64,000 nucleotides of DNA. Source: Clostridiales bacterium (GTDB lineage: Bacteria; Bacillota; Clostridia; Oscillospirales; CAG-382). The notes beneath the pieces were generated by a model. That model had not been told where the DNA came from. It ran no database searches and saw nothing but the letters and a program-made list of their open reading frames with translations. Location: contig DMMZ01000042.1 in NCBI GenBank assembly GCA_003452915.1, forward strand, positions 7,739 to 71,738, read 5' to 3'. Of this stretch, positions 1 through 9,309 are shown in pieces. The stretch's first letter is position 1. The number at the start of each line of letters is the position of its first letter. Position numbers and translations under genes: made by a program.

Positions 1-40
1 GCTTGTAAGGCAGATGCTCTCCCAGCTGAGCTAAACCCCC
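1..40 (-). tRNA. tRNA-Val (UAC), 5' part only
   Basis: Read on the minus strand, this is the 5' part of a tRNA: acceptor strand GGGGGTT, D-arm GCTCAGCTGGGAGAGC, and an anticodon arm with the loop CTTACAA, giving anticodon TAC (valine). The gene runs off the left edge of the window just after the anticodon. A consensus promoter lies upstream at 87-115. Confidence 0.9.
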
Positions 41-86
41 AAACGCGTTACCGTTATTATTTTACTTGCTTGCGGCAACGAAATGA

Positions 87-115
87 ATTATAACACAGCT
101 TTATTTACTTGTCAA
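87..115 (-). promoter_or_regulatory. Promoter of tRNA-Val
   Basis: On the minus strand, a perfect TTGACA -35 box (110-115) is followed after 17 bases by a perfect TATAAT -10 box (87-92). It lies about 47 bases before the tRNA 5' end, so it reads into the tRNA. Confidence 0.8.
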
Positions 116-142
116 TACCTTTTTTATAAAAATAATATCATT

Positions 143-679
143 CTATTTAAAATGGAATTCACTGACAACTTTTCCGAAATCAATAACTGTCGTATCAAAA
201 TCTTCTTCCGCAGCAGTTAAGGTAAGTAAATAAACTGTACCCTTGCGAACACAGATAACCTGTGCAAATTTATATTTAACATCGCTCAGTTTACCGGTAT
301 ATTCTTTCCTTGTAGCAACTACTTCGTCTAGTTTGGTTTCTTCTTCCTTCAGCAATTCATATTCATGAAATGTCTTAGAAATATCATCGGCATAATCCTG
401 CCAATAATCATTTGCAAGCTTGTCCGTTGTGTAAGATGATACCGAAATACTTGCATATTTTTGAGTAGTGCTGTTTGTTGAGGTATTATATCGAATGCTT
501 ATCATTCCATCATTACGGTCAAGCTCCCAAGTCTTTGGGTAATAAAAATAATAGTCTACTGCTTCGTTATCTGCTTTTATTGTATTTTTTGGCATCGCTT
601 CGTCGCTATTTACTGTATCATCACAAGCAGTAAGAAAGAGCGAGGTCAAAGCAATAATTATTGCCAGTATTTTTTTCAT
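143..679 (-). CDS. Small secreted lipoprotein, function unknown
   Basis: The protein has 178 residues and starts with a lipoprotein signal peptide: KK, a hydrophobic stretch, then the lipobox LTAC with the acceptor cysteine at residue 19. It should be anchored on the outer face of the membrane. I chose the ATG at 679 rather than an upstream one because GGAGAG sits 5 bases before it and the signal peptide begins there. The mature part is a small alpha/beta-looking domain ending FGKVVSEFHFK. This resembles the general PsbP/DUF-type lipoprotein domains of Clostridia, but I cannot assign a family. It is a single-gene unit with its own promoter at 722-750. Confidence 0.75.
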   Translation of the reverse strand: MKKILAIIIALTSLFLTACDDTVNSDEAMPKNTIKADNEAVDYYFYYPKTWELDRNDGMISIRYNTSTNSTTQKYASISVSSYTTDKLANDYWQDYADDISKTFHEYELLKEEETKLDEVVATRKEYTGKLSDVKYKFAQVICVRKGTVYLLTLTAAEEDFDTTVIDFGKVVSEFHFK

Positions 680-721
680 AAGATCTCTCCATTTTAACTG
701 TTTTTCCATGTTCAATAACTG

Positions 722-750
722 ATTATACTATACTATATAAAGAAACTCAA
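722..750 (-). promoter_or_regulatory. Promoter of the lipoprotein gene at 143-679
   Basis: On the minus strand, TTGAGT (745-750), a 17-base spacer and TATAAT (722-727) lie about 45 bases before the chosen start codon. Confidence 0.65.
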
Positions 751-772
751 TAGTAAAAACTAAAAATTTTTA

Positions 773-801
773 TTGTATTGATAATTTTTATGTGCTATAA
801 T
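773..801 (+). promoter_or_regulatory. Probable promoter of uvrB
   Basis: TATAAT at 796-801 is preceded by a weak -35 TTGTAT (773-778) at 17-base spacing, about 37 bases before the uvrB start. I saw no LexA/SOS box of the CGAAC-N4-GTTCG type here. Confidence 0.5.
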
Positions 802-837
802 ATTAGGATAATAAGAATTTTCGGGAAGGAATAATGA

Positions 838-2790
838 ATGAGCAACTTTAAACTTAAAAGTGAATATTTACCTACCGGAGACCAACCTTTAGCAATTGAG
901 AAATTGATCGATGGCATAAATAAAGGTTATACAGACCAAACGCTTGTCGGAGTTACCGGTTCGGGCAAAACTTTTACGATGGCAAATATAATAGAAAAAA
1001 TGAACCGCCCTACACTTGTTTTGGCTCACAACAAGACACTTGCCGCACAGTTATGCTCGGAGTTTAAAGCATTGTTCCCAGAAAACGCTGTCGAGTTCTT
1101 TGTCAGCTATTACGATTATTACCAACCCGAAGCGTATGTTCCGGGTAAGGATGTATATATAGAAAAAGATTCTTCTGTAAATGAAGAAATAGATAAACTA
1201 CGACATTCCGCAACCAGTGCATTGTTTGAACGCAGGGATGTTATTATAGTTTCCTCGGTTTCCTGCATATATTCGTTAGGTGACCCAAACGAATACCGTA
1301 GTCAGGTTATTTCACTCCGTCCAGGTCTTACCTTCTCCAGAGAGGATATAATAAAACGGCTTGTATCGCTGCAATATTCCAGAAGTGATATTGGCTTTGA
1401 ACGTAATAACTTCAGGGTACGTGGTGATGTTCTGGAGATTTTCCCGTCTAATTCTAATACCGAAGCTCTCAGAGTTGAGCTGTTCGGTGATGAAATAGAA
1501 CGCATTTCACAGATAAATGTTGTAACAGGCGAGGCTGTTTCCAGACTTGCACACGCTGCAGTTTATCCTGCATCGCATTACGTTACAAACGAAGAAGTTC
1601 GCAAAAAAGCGCTTGAAGATATCGTTGCCGAGCTTGACGAGCGAATAACATATTTTGAAGAACAAGGAAAACTAATAGAAGCACAACGTATAAAAGAGCG
1701 TGTTATGTTTGATGTAGAGCAGATACGAGAGATTGGTTTTTGCAGTGGTGTAGAGAATTATTCACGTGTGCTTGCAGGCAGAGCACCAGGTAGTGTACCT
1801 TTTACACTTATGGACTATTTTCCGGATGACTACTTATTGTTTATAGACGAAAGCCATGTTACCGTTCCACAAGTAAGAGGAATGTCGGGCGGTGATTTTG
1901 CCAGAAAGAAGAATTTGATTGATTACGGCTTCCGTTTGCCGTCGTCCTATGACAACAGACCGCTTAAATTCCATGAATTTAACAAAAAAAGAGGAAAAAC
2001 CTTATATGTCAGTGCCACTCCTGCATCATATGAAAAAGAATTATCACAGCAGACAGTTGAGCAGATTATAAGACCGACAGGGCTTCTTGACCCGCAGATA
2101 GAGGTAAGACCAATTACGGGGCAGATAGACGACCTGCTTGGTGAAATAAGGCAACACGCGTTAAGAAACGAGAGAGTGTTGGTAACAACGCTAACAAAGA
2201 AGATGGCGGAGGACCTGAGCGAATTTCTTGAGCTTAACAGGGTACGCTGCCGTTATATGCATTATGGTGTTGAAACTATAGATCGTATTGACCTCCTCAG
2301 AGGCTTGCGTGTCGGTGAATTTGATGTTTTGGTCGGAATTAACCTTTTACGAGAGGGACTAGACCTTCCCGAGGTTTCGCTTGTAGCGATTCTTGACGCG
2401 GATAAGGAAGGCTTTTTGCGAAGCGAGAGTGCGTTGATACAGACCATAGGCAGAGCGGCAAGAAATGAAAACGGTAAGGTTATTATGTATGCTGACAAGA
2501 TAACCGGCTCAATGGAACGTGCAATCGGCGAGACTAACCGCCGCCGGAAGTTGCAGGACGAATTTAATAAAGAACATGGAATTATACCCAAGACTATAAT
2601 TAAAGAAATCCGTGCTAACCTTGAAATAACAAGCAAAGCTGAAATAGATGCCGGTGAAAAGGGTAAACTTACAAAAGAAGCAAAACGAAAGTTGATAGAT
2701 AAGTTGACAGCCGATATGAAGCGTGCTGCAAAGGAACTAGATTTCGAGACTGCGGCGGCTATCAGAGATAAGATAAAGAGGATAATGTAA
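838..2790 (+). CDS. uvrB: UvrABC system protein B (excision repair helicase)
   Basis: UvrB receives the damaged site from UvrA, opens the DNA and recruits UvrC for dual incision in nucleotide excision repair. The 650-residue length is normal for the family. Residues 38-45 are the Walker A motif GVTGSGKT, residues 91-102 ([12 protein letters not shown]) are the tyrosine-rich beta-hairpin base that inserts into DNA, and DESH at 337-340 is the Walker B/DEAD-like box. The last about 35 residues form the UVR motif that contacts UvrC. The start is set by GGGAAGGA 8 bases upstream; the ATG four bases earlier is in another frame. uvrA follows after one small lipoprotein gene, so this is the usual uvrBA operon with an insert. 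Confidence 0.97.
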   Translation: MSNFKLKSEYLPTGDQPLAIEKLIDGINKGYTDQTLVGVTGSGKTFTMANIIEKMNRPTLVLAHNKTLAAQLCSEFKALFPENAVEFFVSYYDYYQPEAYVPGKDVYIEKDSSVNEEIDKLRHSATSALFERRDVIIVSSVSCIYSLGDPNEYRSQVISLRPGLTFSREDIIKRLVSLQYSRSDIGFERNNFRVRGDVLEIFPSNSNTEALRVELFGDEIERISQINVVTGEAVSRLAHAAVYPASHYVTNEEVRKKALEDIVAELDERITYFEEQGKLIEAQRIKERVMFDVEQIREIGFCSGVENYSRVLAGRAPGSVPFTLMDYFPDDYLLFIDESHVTVPQVRGMSGGDFARKKNLIDYGFRLPSSYDNRPLKFHEFNKKRGKTLYVSATPASYEKELSQQTVEQIIRPTGLLDPQIEVRPITGQIDDLLGEIRQHALRNERVLVTTLTKKMAEDLSEFLELNRVRCRYMHYGVETIDRIDLLRGLRVGEFDVLVGINLLREGLDLPEVSLVAILDADKEGFLRSESALIQTIGRAARNENGKVIMYADKITGSMERAIGETNRRRKLQDEFNKEHGIIPKTIIKEIRANLEITSKAEIDAGEKGKLTKEAKRKLIDKLTADMKRAAKELDFETAAAIRDKIKRIM

Positions 2791-2844
2791 ATTGAAAGAC
2801 TAGACATAACAACAAGATAAATCTTTTTGGAGGAACATGCTAGC

Positions 2845-3600
2845 ATGAAAAAAATATATACACTCATTATTATACTGACATTATTATTCAGCGGTTGTGA
2901 CAATTTTTCTCGGTATAAATTAGATAATCCTGAGTTTTTTACTGAGGCTACCAGTAGTTTATTGGGAGTTCGCGGAGATGAATTTGATCAAACTTGTCTT
3001 ATTGAATCAGATGAATATGGCAGAGGTATGTTTGCATATAACAGTTATAGCTCTGATTCTAAAAAGGTATTTGCATTATTGATATACCAAAAAAAGGATA
3101 ATAAATATATTTATTATTATTCTGATTGCAATTATTTAGTTAAACCGATAGATGAACATTATGAAACTTCTATACCAAGTGAAGAAATAGAAAGATATTT
3201 TACGAAAGAAGATATTGAGCAATTAAAATCCCTTAATGATTGGAACAAAGAACTTGATGAAAATAAGTATTTTCGAACGAAAATTTATAAGGAAAAAGAT
3301 GATCCAATATCTGAAGATAGTGTAAAAAAAGCTTTTTCAACTAAAAGAAATTCGCAAGAATTTAATAGTGGTTATAGTTTTTTTCTTTCTTCGGATGAAA
3401 ATGATAATTCAATATATTTCGTCCGTGGTTTTGATAAAAATTATAATCTTACTAAGTCATATATAATCTTCTTCGACAGCAAAGGAAACTTTAACGAAGT
3501 AAATGGTATCGAAGAAGTAACGGACATTTGGAATTACACGCAACAGTTAAGCGATTTTAAAGAAAAAAATGGCTGGAAAAAGACATACAAAAGTGATTGA
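2845..3600 (+). CDS. Lipoprotein of unknown function between uvrB and uvrA
   Basis: The protein has 251 residues and a lipoprotein signal peptide with lipobox LFSGC (cysteine 18), so it should be membrane-anchored outside the cell. The start is the ATG at 2845, preceded by GGAGG about 11 bases upstream. The remainder is hydrophilic, rich in D, N, Y and K, with no motif I recognise. Its codons are clearly more AT-rich than those of uvrB and uvrA on either side, which suggests later insertion into a conserved repair operon. A repair role is not implied, since the product is outside the cytoplasm. It is probably co-transcribed with uvrB because no terminator is visible after uvrB. Confidence 0.75.
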   Translation: MKKIYTLIIILTLLFSGCDNFSRYKLDNPEFFTEATSSLLGVRGDEFDQTCLIESDEYGRGMFAYNSYSSDSKKVFALLIYQKKDNKYIYYYSDCNYLVKPIDEHYETSIPSEEIERYFTKEDIEQLKSLNDWNKELDENKYFRTKIYKEKDDPISEDSVKKAFSTKRNSQEFNSGYSFFLSSDENDNSIYFVRGFDKNYNLTKSYIIFFDSKGNFNEVNGIEEVTDIWNYTQQLSDFKEKNGWKKTYKSD

Positions 3601-3651
3601 AAACAGTGGAGAACATAGTTACCCATAAAAGTGAAAGGAATGGTAAAAAAT

Positions 3652-6471
3652 TTGGCAACTGATATTATAGTCAAGGGAGCGAGAGTTCATAATTTAAAAA
3701 ACGTCTCGCTGACCCTTCCGAGAGATAAATTTATTGTTTTTACAGGTCTTTCCGGCTCTGGCAAGTCATCTTTGGCTTTTGATACAATTTATGCCGAGGG
3801 ACACCGCCGCTTTGTGGAATCGTTGTCCTCGTATGCAAGACAATTCTTAGGGCAGTTGGACAAGCCTGACGTTGATTCGATAGAAGGTTTGTCGCCTGCA
3901 ATTTCTATAGATCAAAAGACCACCTCAAAGAATCCACGCTCCACAGTCGGCACAGTAACAGAAATATACGATTATATGCGTTTGTTATACGCAAGAATTG
4001 GCATACCCCATTGTCCTATCTGCGGCGAGGTTATTAAGCAGCAATCGGTTGACGAGATTGTTGATAGAGTTATGTCGTTGGACGAGGGAACTCGTTTTAT
4101 GGTGCTTGCACCTGTTGTAAACGCAAAAAAAGGTTTGCATGAGAAGGTGCTGGAGGATGCTGCAAGAAGCGGTTATGTCCGTGCGCGTATTGACGGCAGT
4201 ATGTACGAACTTACTGAGAACATACAACTTGATAAAAATAAAAAACATGATATTGATATAGTTGTGGACAGGCTTATAATGAAAAAAGAAAGCCTGCATT
4301 CACGTTTAACCGACAGTATTGAAACAGCGGCAACACTCTCGGGCGGAATAGTTAAGGTTCTACTTTCGGAAGTAACAGAAGACGAATCAGAAAAAGAAAT
4401 GGTTTTCAGCCAGAATTACGCTTGTAAAACACACGGAATTTCTCTTGGTGAGCTTGCACCTCGTATGTTCTCTTTTAACAGTCCTTTCGGGGCTTGCGAA
4501 GCGTGCAGTGGCTTGGGTGAGAATTATGTTGTTTCACCCGACAAACTTGTTCCGGAAAAAAACGTTTCGCTTTTCGGTGGAGCAGTTTTATGTAACGGTT
4601 TTAAATCGATAGAGTCGGGCAGCTATTTTGGTGAAACTCTTAATACAATCGGTAAATTCTACGGCTTTGATATCCATAAACCCATAAAAGATTATACTGC
4701 GGAAGCACAGTCTATTTTGTTCCATGGAAACCTGAACAAACAGCGTGTTTTCGGTGAGCCTAAATTTGAGGGTATAATCAATATGGTAAAACGCCGTTAT
4801 GATACAAATACATCTTTTGAAGCAAGAGAATATTACGAAGAATTTATGGAGAACGTTCCATGTCCGCATTGCGAGGGAAAAAGGCTGAAGAAGGAATCGC
4901 TTGCGGTTACGGTTGGTGATAAAAATATCAGCGATCTTTGTAATTTAAGCATAACCAATCTCAAAAAATTCTTTGAGAAATTAAAATTGACTAAAACGGA
5001 AACAGCGATTGCAAAAGAAATAACAAAAGAAATAAACGAACGTCTTGGTTTTTTGCACAGTGTTGGACTTGATTACCTTACACTTGGAAGAAGAGCAGGA
5101 AGCCTCTCTGGCGGTGAAGCGCAACGAATAAGGCTTGCGACACAAATAGGTTCGTCCTTGGTAGGGGTACTTTATATTTTGGACGAGCCGAGTATCGGAC
5201 TGCATCAAAGGGATAACCAAAAGCTGATAGATACACTTAAAAGGTTGCGTGACATTGGCAACACCCTTATAATTGTGGAGCATGATGAGGAAACAATGCT
5301 TGCGTCTGATTATCTTGTCGATATAGGACCGAAAGCAGGTATTCATGGCGGTCAGGTTATTTTTACAGGTACTCCGCAGGAGATAATTAATTGCGAAGAA
5401 TCATTAACAGGGCAATATCTCTCTGGCAAAAAATTTATTACTATTCCCGAAAAACGCAGAGAGGGCAACGGAAAGTTAATTTCCGTTATTGGGGCAAATG
5501 AAAATAATTTAAAAAATATCGATGTTTCGTTTCCGCTTGGATGCTTGGTATGTGTTACGGGTGTCTCGGGTTCGGGTAAAAGCTCGCTTGTAAACGCAAT
5601 ACTATATAAAGCACTTGGAAAAATGCTGGGAAGAAACAGCCTTACACCGGGTAAATTCAAGGAAATTAAGGGTGCTGAGGAGATTGACAAGATAATTGCT
5701 ATCGACCAGTCACCAATTGGCAGAACTCCACGCTCCAACCCTGCAACCTATACAGGGCTTTTTGCGGACATTAGAGGTGTTTTTGCTGCAACTCCCGAGG
5801 CAAGGCAAAGAGGTTATAAGGACGGTAGATTCTCGTTTAATGTCAAGGGCGGACGATGTGAGGCGTGTGAGGGTGACGGAACGATTATGATAGAGATGCA
5901 CTTCCTGCCCGATGTTTATGTAACCTGTGACGTTTGCAAGGGCAAGAGATATAACAGAGAAACACTTGAAGTTAAATATAAAAACAAGAATATTTACGAT
6001 GTACTTGAAATGACGGTTGACGAGGGAAAGAAGTTCTTTGAGAATTATCCATCTATACACCGCAGACTTCAAACGCTCTCCGAGGTAGGCTTGGGTTATA
6101 TTAAAATAGGACAATCCTCCACAACTCTCTCGGGCGGTGAAGCACAGAGAGTTAAGCTTGCGACTGAACTTTCCAAGCGTAGTACAGGCAGAACAATGTA
6201 TATTCTTGACGAACCGACAACAGGACTCCACACATATGATGTTGACAAGCTGCGTGAGGTATTGCAACGTCTTGTTGATGCAGGAAATACTGTTGTGGTT
6301 ATTGAGCATAATTTGGATTTAATTAAAACTTCTGATTATATTATAGATATGGGACCTGAGGGCGGCGACGGCGGCGGAACGGTTGTTGCCAGCGGAACAC
6401 CCGAGCAGGTTGCGGCATACGAAAATTCCTATACGGGTAAATATCTTAAAAAAGCACTTAAAGGAAGGTAA
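3652..6471 (+). CDS. uvrA: UvrABC system protein A (damage-recognition ATPase)
   Basis: UvrA is the dimeric ABC-type ATPase that finds DNA lesions and loads UvrB. From the TTG start the protein has 939 residues, the normal size. Two ABC modules are visible: Walker A GLSGSGKS at 32-39 and GVSGSGKSS at 637-645, with signature LSGGEAQ near 485 and 826, followed by LDEPSIGL and LDEPTTGL. Cysteine pairs form zinc sites, including CEAC/CDVC from about 736. I chose TTG at 3652 over GTG 3631 and ATG 3640. The family begins (M)[14 protein letters not shown], and GAAAGGA (3633-3639) would lie directly against the ATG but 12 bases from the TTG. Confidence 0.96.
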   Translation: MATDIIVKGARVHNLKNVSLTLPRDKFIVFTGLSGSGKSSLAFDTIYAEGHRRFVESLSSYARQFLGQLDKPDVDSIEGLSPAISIDQKTTSKNPRSTVGTVTEIYDYMRLLYARIGIPHCPICGEVIKQQSVDEIVDRVMSLDEGTRFMVLAPVVNAKKGLHEKVLEDAARSGYVRARIDGSMYELTENIQLDKNKKHDIDIVVDRLIMKKESLHSRLTDSIETAATLSGGIVKVLLSEVTEDESEKEMVFSQNYACKTHGISLGELAPRMFSFNSPFGACEACSGLGENYVVSPDKLVPEKNVSLFGGAVLCNGFKSIESGSYFGETLNTIGKFYGFDIHKPIKDYTAEAQSILFHGNLNKQRVFGEPKFEGIINMVKRRYDTNTSFEAREYYEEFMENVPCPHCEGKRLKKESLAVTVGDKNISDLCNLSITNLKKFFEKLKLTKTETAIAKEITKEINERLGFLHSVGLDYLTLGRRAGSLSGGEAQRIRLATQIGSSLVGVLYILDEPSIGLHQRDNQKLIDTLKRLRDIGNTLIIVEHDEETMLASDYLVDIGPKAGIHGGQVIFTGTPQEIINCEESLTGQYLSGKKFITIPEKRREGNGKLISVIGANENNLKNIDVSFPLGCLVCVTGVSGSGKSSLVNAILYKALGKMLGRNSLTPGKFKEIKGAEEIDKIIAIDQSPIGRTPRSNPATYTGLFADIRGVFAATPEARQRGYKDGRFSFNVKGGRCEACEGDGTIMIEMHFLPDVYVTCDVCKGKRYNRETLEVKYKNKNIYDVLEMTVDEGKKFFENYPSIHRRLQTLSEVGLGYIKIGQSSTTLSGGEAQRVKLATELSKRSTGRTMYILDEPTTGLHTYDVDKLREVLQRLVDAGNTVVVIEHNLDLIKTSDYIIDMGPEGGDGGGTVVASGTPEQVAAYENSYTGKYLKKALKGR

Positions 6472-6474
6472 AAT

Positions 6475-8310
6475 TTGAACACCGATAGATATGCACACCT
6501 TTTGAAATATGTATTGAAACCGGGCCGATATACCGGTGGAGAGTTGAACGAAATAGTCAAGGATAAGGACAAAGCAGAAGTCCGTTTTTGTTTTTGCTTT
6601 CCCGATACCTACGAGATAGGTATGTCAAACCTCGGTATGCGTATTCTTACCGCTGTTCTTAATAATTCAGATTATTGCTATTGCGAACGTGCTTTTGCTC
6701 CTTGGATCGATATGGAGGAACAGCTACGCAAGAGCCAAACACCGCTTTTTTCTCTTGAGAGTGGTGATCCACTTGGTCAATTTGATATTATTGGATTTAC
6801 GTTGCAATATGAGCTTTCCTATACAAATGTTTTAAATATGCTTGATTTATCGGGAATACCGCTTTATTCTACGGAAAGAGGAGATTCTCTCGATAATTAT
6901 CCTCTTATTATCGGCGGAGGACCCTGCACATGCAATCCCGAACCGCTAGCCGACTTCTTTGATGTGATATTAATCGGAGAGGGTGAGGAAGCTATTATCG
7001 AGCTTACAGACCTTTACCGCGAATGCAAAAAAAACGGTTTGAAAAAAAGCGAATTTCTACGTAAGGCAGCACAAATTGAAGGCTGGTATGTACCCTCGTT
7101 ATATGAGGTTATTTATAATGATAATAGAACCATTAAAGGTGTTGAACCTTTATATTCCGATGTTCCGAAAAGGATAAAAAAGCGGATTATAAAAGATTTA
7201 GACAAGGTTTTTTTTCCTGTCAAGCCGATAATTCCTTTTATCGAGGTTGTGCATGACAGAGTTATACTTGAGGTTTTCAGGGGTTGTACAAGAGGCTGCC
7301 GTTTCTGTCAGGCAGGTATGGTTTACCGTCCTTACAGGGAAAAAAGCGCAGAAGTGCTTAACCAATGTGCATTGGATTCAGTTGAAAACAGCGGTTACGA
7401 TGAGATTTCTTTATCCTCCTTGAGTATCAGCGATTATAAACAGCTTGACAAGTTAATCGATAAATTGCTCACCTGGACCGATGATAAGAAAATCGGTATT
7501 TCGTTGCCGTCCATGCGTATAGATGCTTTTTATGAACAGCTTATGGAAAAAGTTATGAGCGTACGTAAAAGCGGGCTTACTTTCGCACCCGAAGCAGGCA
7601 CTCAACGTCTGCGTGACGTAATTAACAAGAATATTACCGAAGAAGATATAATGTCCGCTTGCCGAAAAGCTTTTGACGGCGGTAGAGACAGCCTTAAGCT
7701 ATATTTTATGAACGGACTTCCTACCGAGACCGATGAGGATATTCTGGGTATAGCATCCCTTGCACAAAAAATTGTAGATGAATTTTACTCAGCAAAACGT
7801 CCGAAAAGGGGAGTGGATGTTACAATCAGCGTTTCCTGCTTTGTGCCAAAACCCTTTACACCGTTTCAATGGGAACCACAGGACAGCCTTAATGAAATGC
7901 AGCGAAAACAAAAATTGCTCAGAGAAGCGATAAGAACTAAAAAAATATCCTATAAATACCATGATGCAAAAATCTCCCAGCTGGAAGCGGTTTTTGCTAA
8001 GGGTGACAGAAGACTTTCTAAAGCACTTGCCGAGGCTGTAAAAGTCGGACAGCGTTTTGATGGCTGGGATGAGTTATTCAATTACGAAAAATGGATGCAG
8101 ATTTTTGAAAATACAAATATAAATCCCGAGTTTTATGCAAACAGACGAATTTCGTTTGACGAGACGTTAGCTTGGGATCATATAGATATCGGTGTAACGA
8201 AGAAATTCCTTTTAAATGAAGTCGAAAAAGCATATAATGAAGTTGTTACTCCCGATTGCAGAACAGGTTGTTCGGGATGTGGCGCAAAATGCGTGATAAA
8301 TCATGCATGA
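6475..8310 (+). CDS. B12-binding-type radical SAM protein, TIGR03960 family
   Basis: The protein has 611 residues and begins at a TTG 3 bases after uvrA; its ribosome site AAGGAAGG lies inside the end of uvrA. The N-terminal third looks like a B12-binding domain. The radical-SAM core carries CxxxCxxC at C271, C275 and C278 for the 4Fe-4S cluster, inside FRGCTRGCRFCQAG. The C-terminus has a second cysteine cluster (CRTGCSGCGAKC) typical of TIGR03960. The next gene encodes the TIGR03936 partner; in other bacteria the two are adjacent or fused, often beside RNase G and L21/L27 genes. The substrate is not established, though a role in RNA or ribosome modification has been suggested by context. 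Confidence 0.88.
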   Translation: MNTDRYAHLLKYVLKPGRYTGGELNEIVKDKDKAEVRFCFCFPDTYEIGMSNLGMRILTAVLNNSDYCYCERAFAPWIDMEEQLRKSQTPLFSLESGDPLGQFDIIGFTLQYELSYTNVLNMLDLSGIPLYSTERGDSLDNYPLIIGGGPCTCNPEPLADFFDVILIGEGEEAIIELTDLYRECKKNGLKKSEFLRKAAQIEGWYVPSLYEVIYNDNRTIKGVEPLYSDVPKRIKKRIIKDLDKVFFPVKPIIPFIEVVHDRVILEVFRGCTRGCRFCQAGMVYRPYREKSAEVLNQCALDSVENSGYDEISLSSLSISDYKQLDKLIDKLLTWTDDKKIGISLPSMRIDAFYEQLMEKVMSVRKSGLTFAPEAGTQRLRDVINKNITEEDIMSACRKAFDGGRDSLKLYFMNGLPTETDEDILGIASLAQKIVDEFYSAKRPKRGVDVTISVSCFVPKPFTPFQWEPQDSLNEMQRKQKLLREAIRTKKISYKYHDAKISQLEAVFAKGDRRLSKALAEAVKVGQRFDGWDELFNYEKWMQIFENTNINPEFYANRRISFDETLAWDHIDIGVTKKFLLNEVEKAYNEVVTPDCRTGCSGCGAKCVINHA

Positions 8311-8410
8311 AGAAAATTGCTTGATGGCATGCAGAATTGCCATCAGTTCCTTCGGAACATCGCAGTTTTCAGCTGTTTTTTATAGTCAAATAAATAGATA
8401 AGGAGATGCA
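8311..8410 (+). other. Intergenic stretch with two hairpins
   Basis: Between the radical-SAM gene and its partner lie GATGGCA...TGCCATC (8323-8344, 8-base loop) and GTTCC-TTC-GGAAC (8346-8358), followed by a T run at 8375-8381. It could be a weak terminator or a processing site. I do not assign a function. Confidence 0.35.
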
Positions 8411-9037
8411 ATGGAAGTAAGATTATTCTTCAAAAAAATAGGCAACATAAGATACATTTCACATCTTGACTTGCAAAGAGCAATGATCAGAATTTTAATC
8501 CGAAGCGGACTAGATATTACATTTTCCGAAGGGTTTAATCCTCACCCAAGAATGGCTTTTGCCGTACCTTTATCAATTTATCAAGAGAGCGAATATGAGA
8601 TATTTGATTTTAAACTTAATCAGGAAACACCTTTTGACGAAATAAAAGATAAACTAAGTAAGGGTATGCCACAGGGGCTCGATATTATCAGGGTTGCAGA
8701 GCCAAAATCCAAAATATCGTCCTGTTATACCGCAAGATATCGCTTGACCATAACAACAGCAAAAAGTGCGGATGAGATAAAAGAATTGTTATCGGGTGAT
8801 ATAACAATTCTTAAAAAGACAAAGACAAAGGAATTACTCTGTGATATTGCTACGCAGATAACAAACAGAATTTTTTACGAACATGACGGTAAGGTCATTA
8901 TGGAAGTTACTTTACCTGCTGAAAATAATAATTACCTTAACCCAAATTACATAGCCGAATTTTTAAAGGACAGTATAGATTACTGCTTTATACGAAGGTT
9001 ATGTTTATACGATATAAATGGAAAGCCGATGGAATAA
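8411..9037 (+). CDS. TIGR03936 / DUF2344 family protein
   Basis: The 208-residue protein matches the DUF2344 family through its N-terminus (VRLFFKKIGNIRYISHLDLQ) and the FSEGFNPHPRMAFAVPLS block at about 40-57. Members accompany, or are fused to, the TIGR03960 radical-SAM protein, as here, and are thought to act with it; the reaction is unknown. AAGGAG stands 5 bases before the ATG. In many Clostridia the next genes are rng, rplU and rpmA. Here they are absent and the cluster ends in a repeated element and a new promoter. Confidence 0.85.
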   Translation: MEVRLFFKKIGNIRYISHLDLQRAMIRILIRSGLDITFSEGFNPHPRMAFAVPLSIYQESEYEIFDFKLNQETPFDEIKDKLSKGMPQGLDIIRVAEPKSKISSCYTARYRLTITTAKSADEIKELLSGDITILKKTKTKELLCDIATQITNRIFYEHDGKVIMEVTLPAENNNYLNPNYIAEFLKDSIDYCFIRRLCLYDINGKPME

Positions 9038-9126
9038 TACTGCTTCTCTTAAAGAAACAGTAAGTCAATAAACCAAAGACTTTTTCTCGAATTTATCACT
9101 GTTTCTAATTCGAATAGTATAAAGAA
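9036..9126 (+). repeat. Dispersed intergenic repeat, copy 1
   Basis: This stretch, starting at the stop of the DUF2344 gene, is shared with 59578-59689. Common blocks are AATACTRCTTCTC, GAAACA, CAAAGACTTTT, and a core with the hairpin arms TCGAATT...AATTCGA around TATCACTGTTTCT, ending AGTATAA. GAAACAGT and ACTGTTTC can also pair within copy 1. Both copies lie directly 3' of a plus-strand gene. Function unknown. Confidence 0.6.
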
Positions 9127-9144
9127 ATTTTTTTCAAATAAATG

Positions 9145-9173
9145 TTGATATACCGATTTTGTTTTGGTATAAT
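9145..9173 (+). promoter_or_regulatory. Promoter of the structured-leader lipoprotein gene
   Basis: TTGATA (9145-9150), a 17-base spacer and a perfect TATAAT (9168-9173). Transcription should begin near 9180, exactly where the structured leader begins. Confidence 0.75.
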
Positions 9174-9180
9174 CAAAAGG

Positions 9181-9309
9181 AGGAAGTTTGAAAATAAATT
9201 TTCGAACGCAGTTTTGTGCCTTTACTGCAAGAAGTGCAGTAATTCGGCTCGTGCCGGGACGGCACAATTCCCTCTGTTGGCGTGAACGTGGAAAGGAATG
9301 GTCACAAAC
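9181..9309 (+). promoter_or_regulatory. Candidate structured RNA leader, copy 1
   Basis: The leader shares ordered blocks with the one before ispG (16077-16186). These are the hairpin GTTTGAAAA-TAAA-TTTTCGAAC (9186-9207), the small hairpin GCA-GTTTTG-TGC (9208-9219), ACAATTCCC (9264-9272), and GGAATGGT (9295-9302) ahead of a TTG start. Between them this copy adds ACTGC/GCAGT and GTGCC/GGCAC hairpins. ATTCC (9267-9271) can pair with GGAAT (9295-9299) and cover the ribosome site. The two copies differ by compensatory changes in hairpin 1, as expected of selected RNA structure. Ligand and function unknown. Confidence 0.55.

Noticed and set aside
760..838. LexA (SOS) box before uvrB
   Set aside because: No CGAAC-N4-GTTCG-like sequence was found in the uvrB upstream region.
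5710..6309. Long minus-strand open frame opposite uvrA (and similar ones opposite uvrB, polC and the ATPase)
   Set aside because: They lie entirely within strongly conserved genes, have no ribosome sites and encode no recognisable domain.
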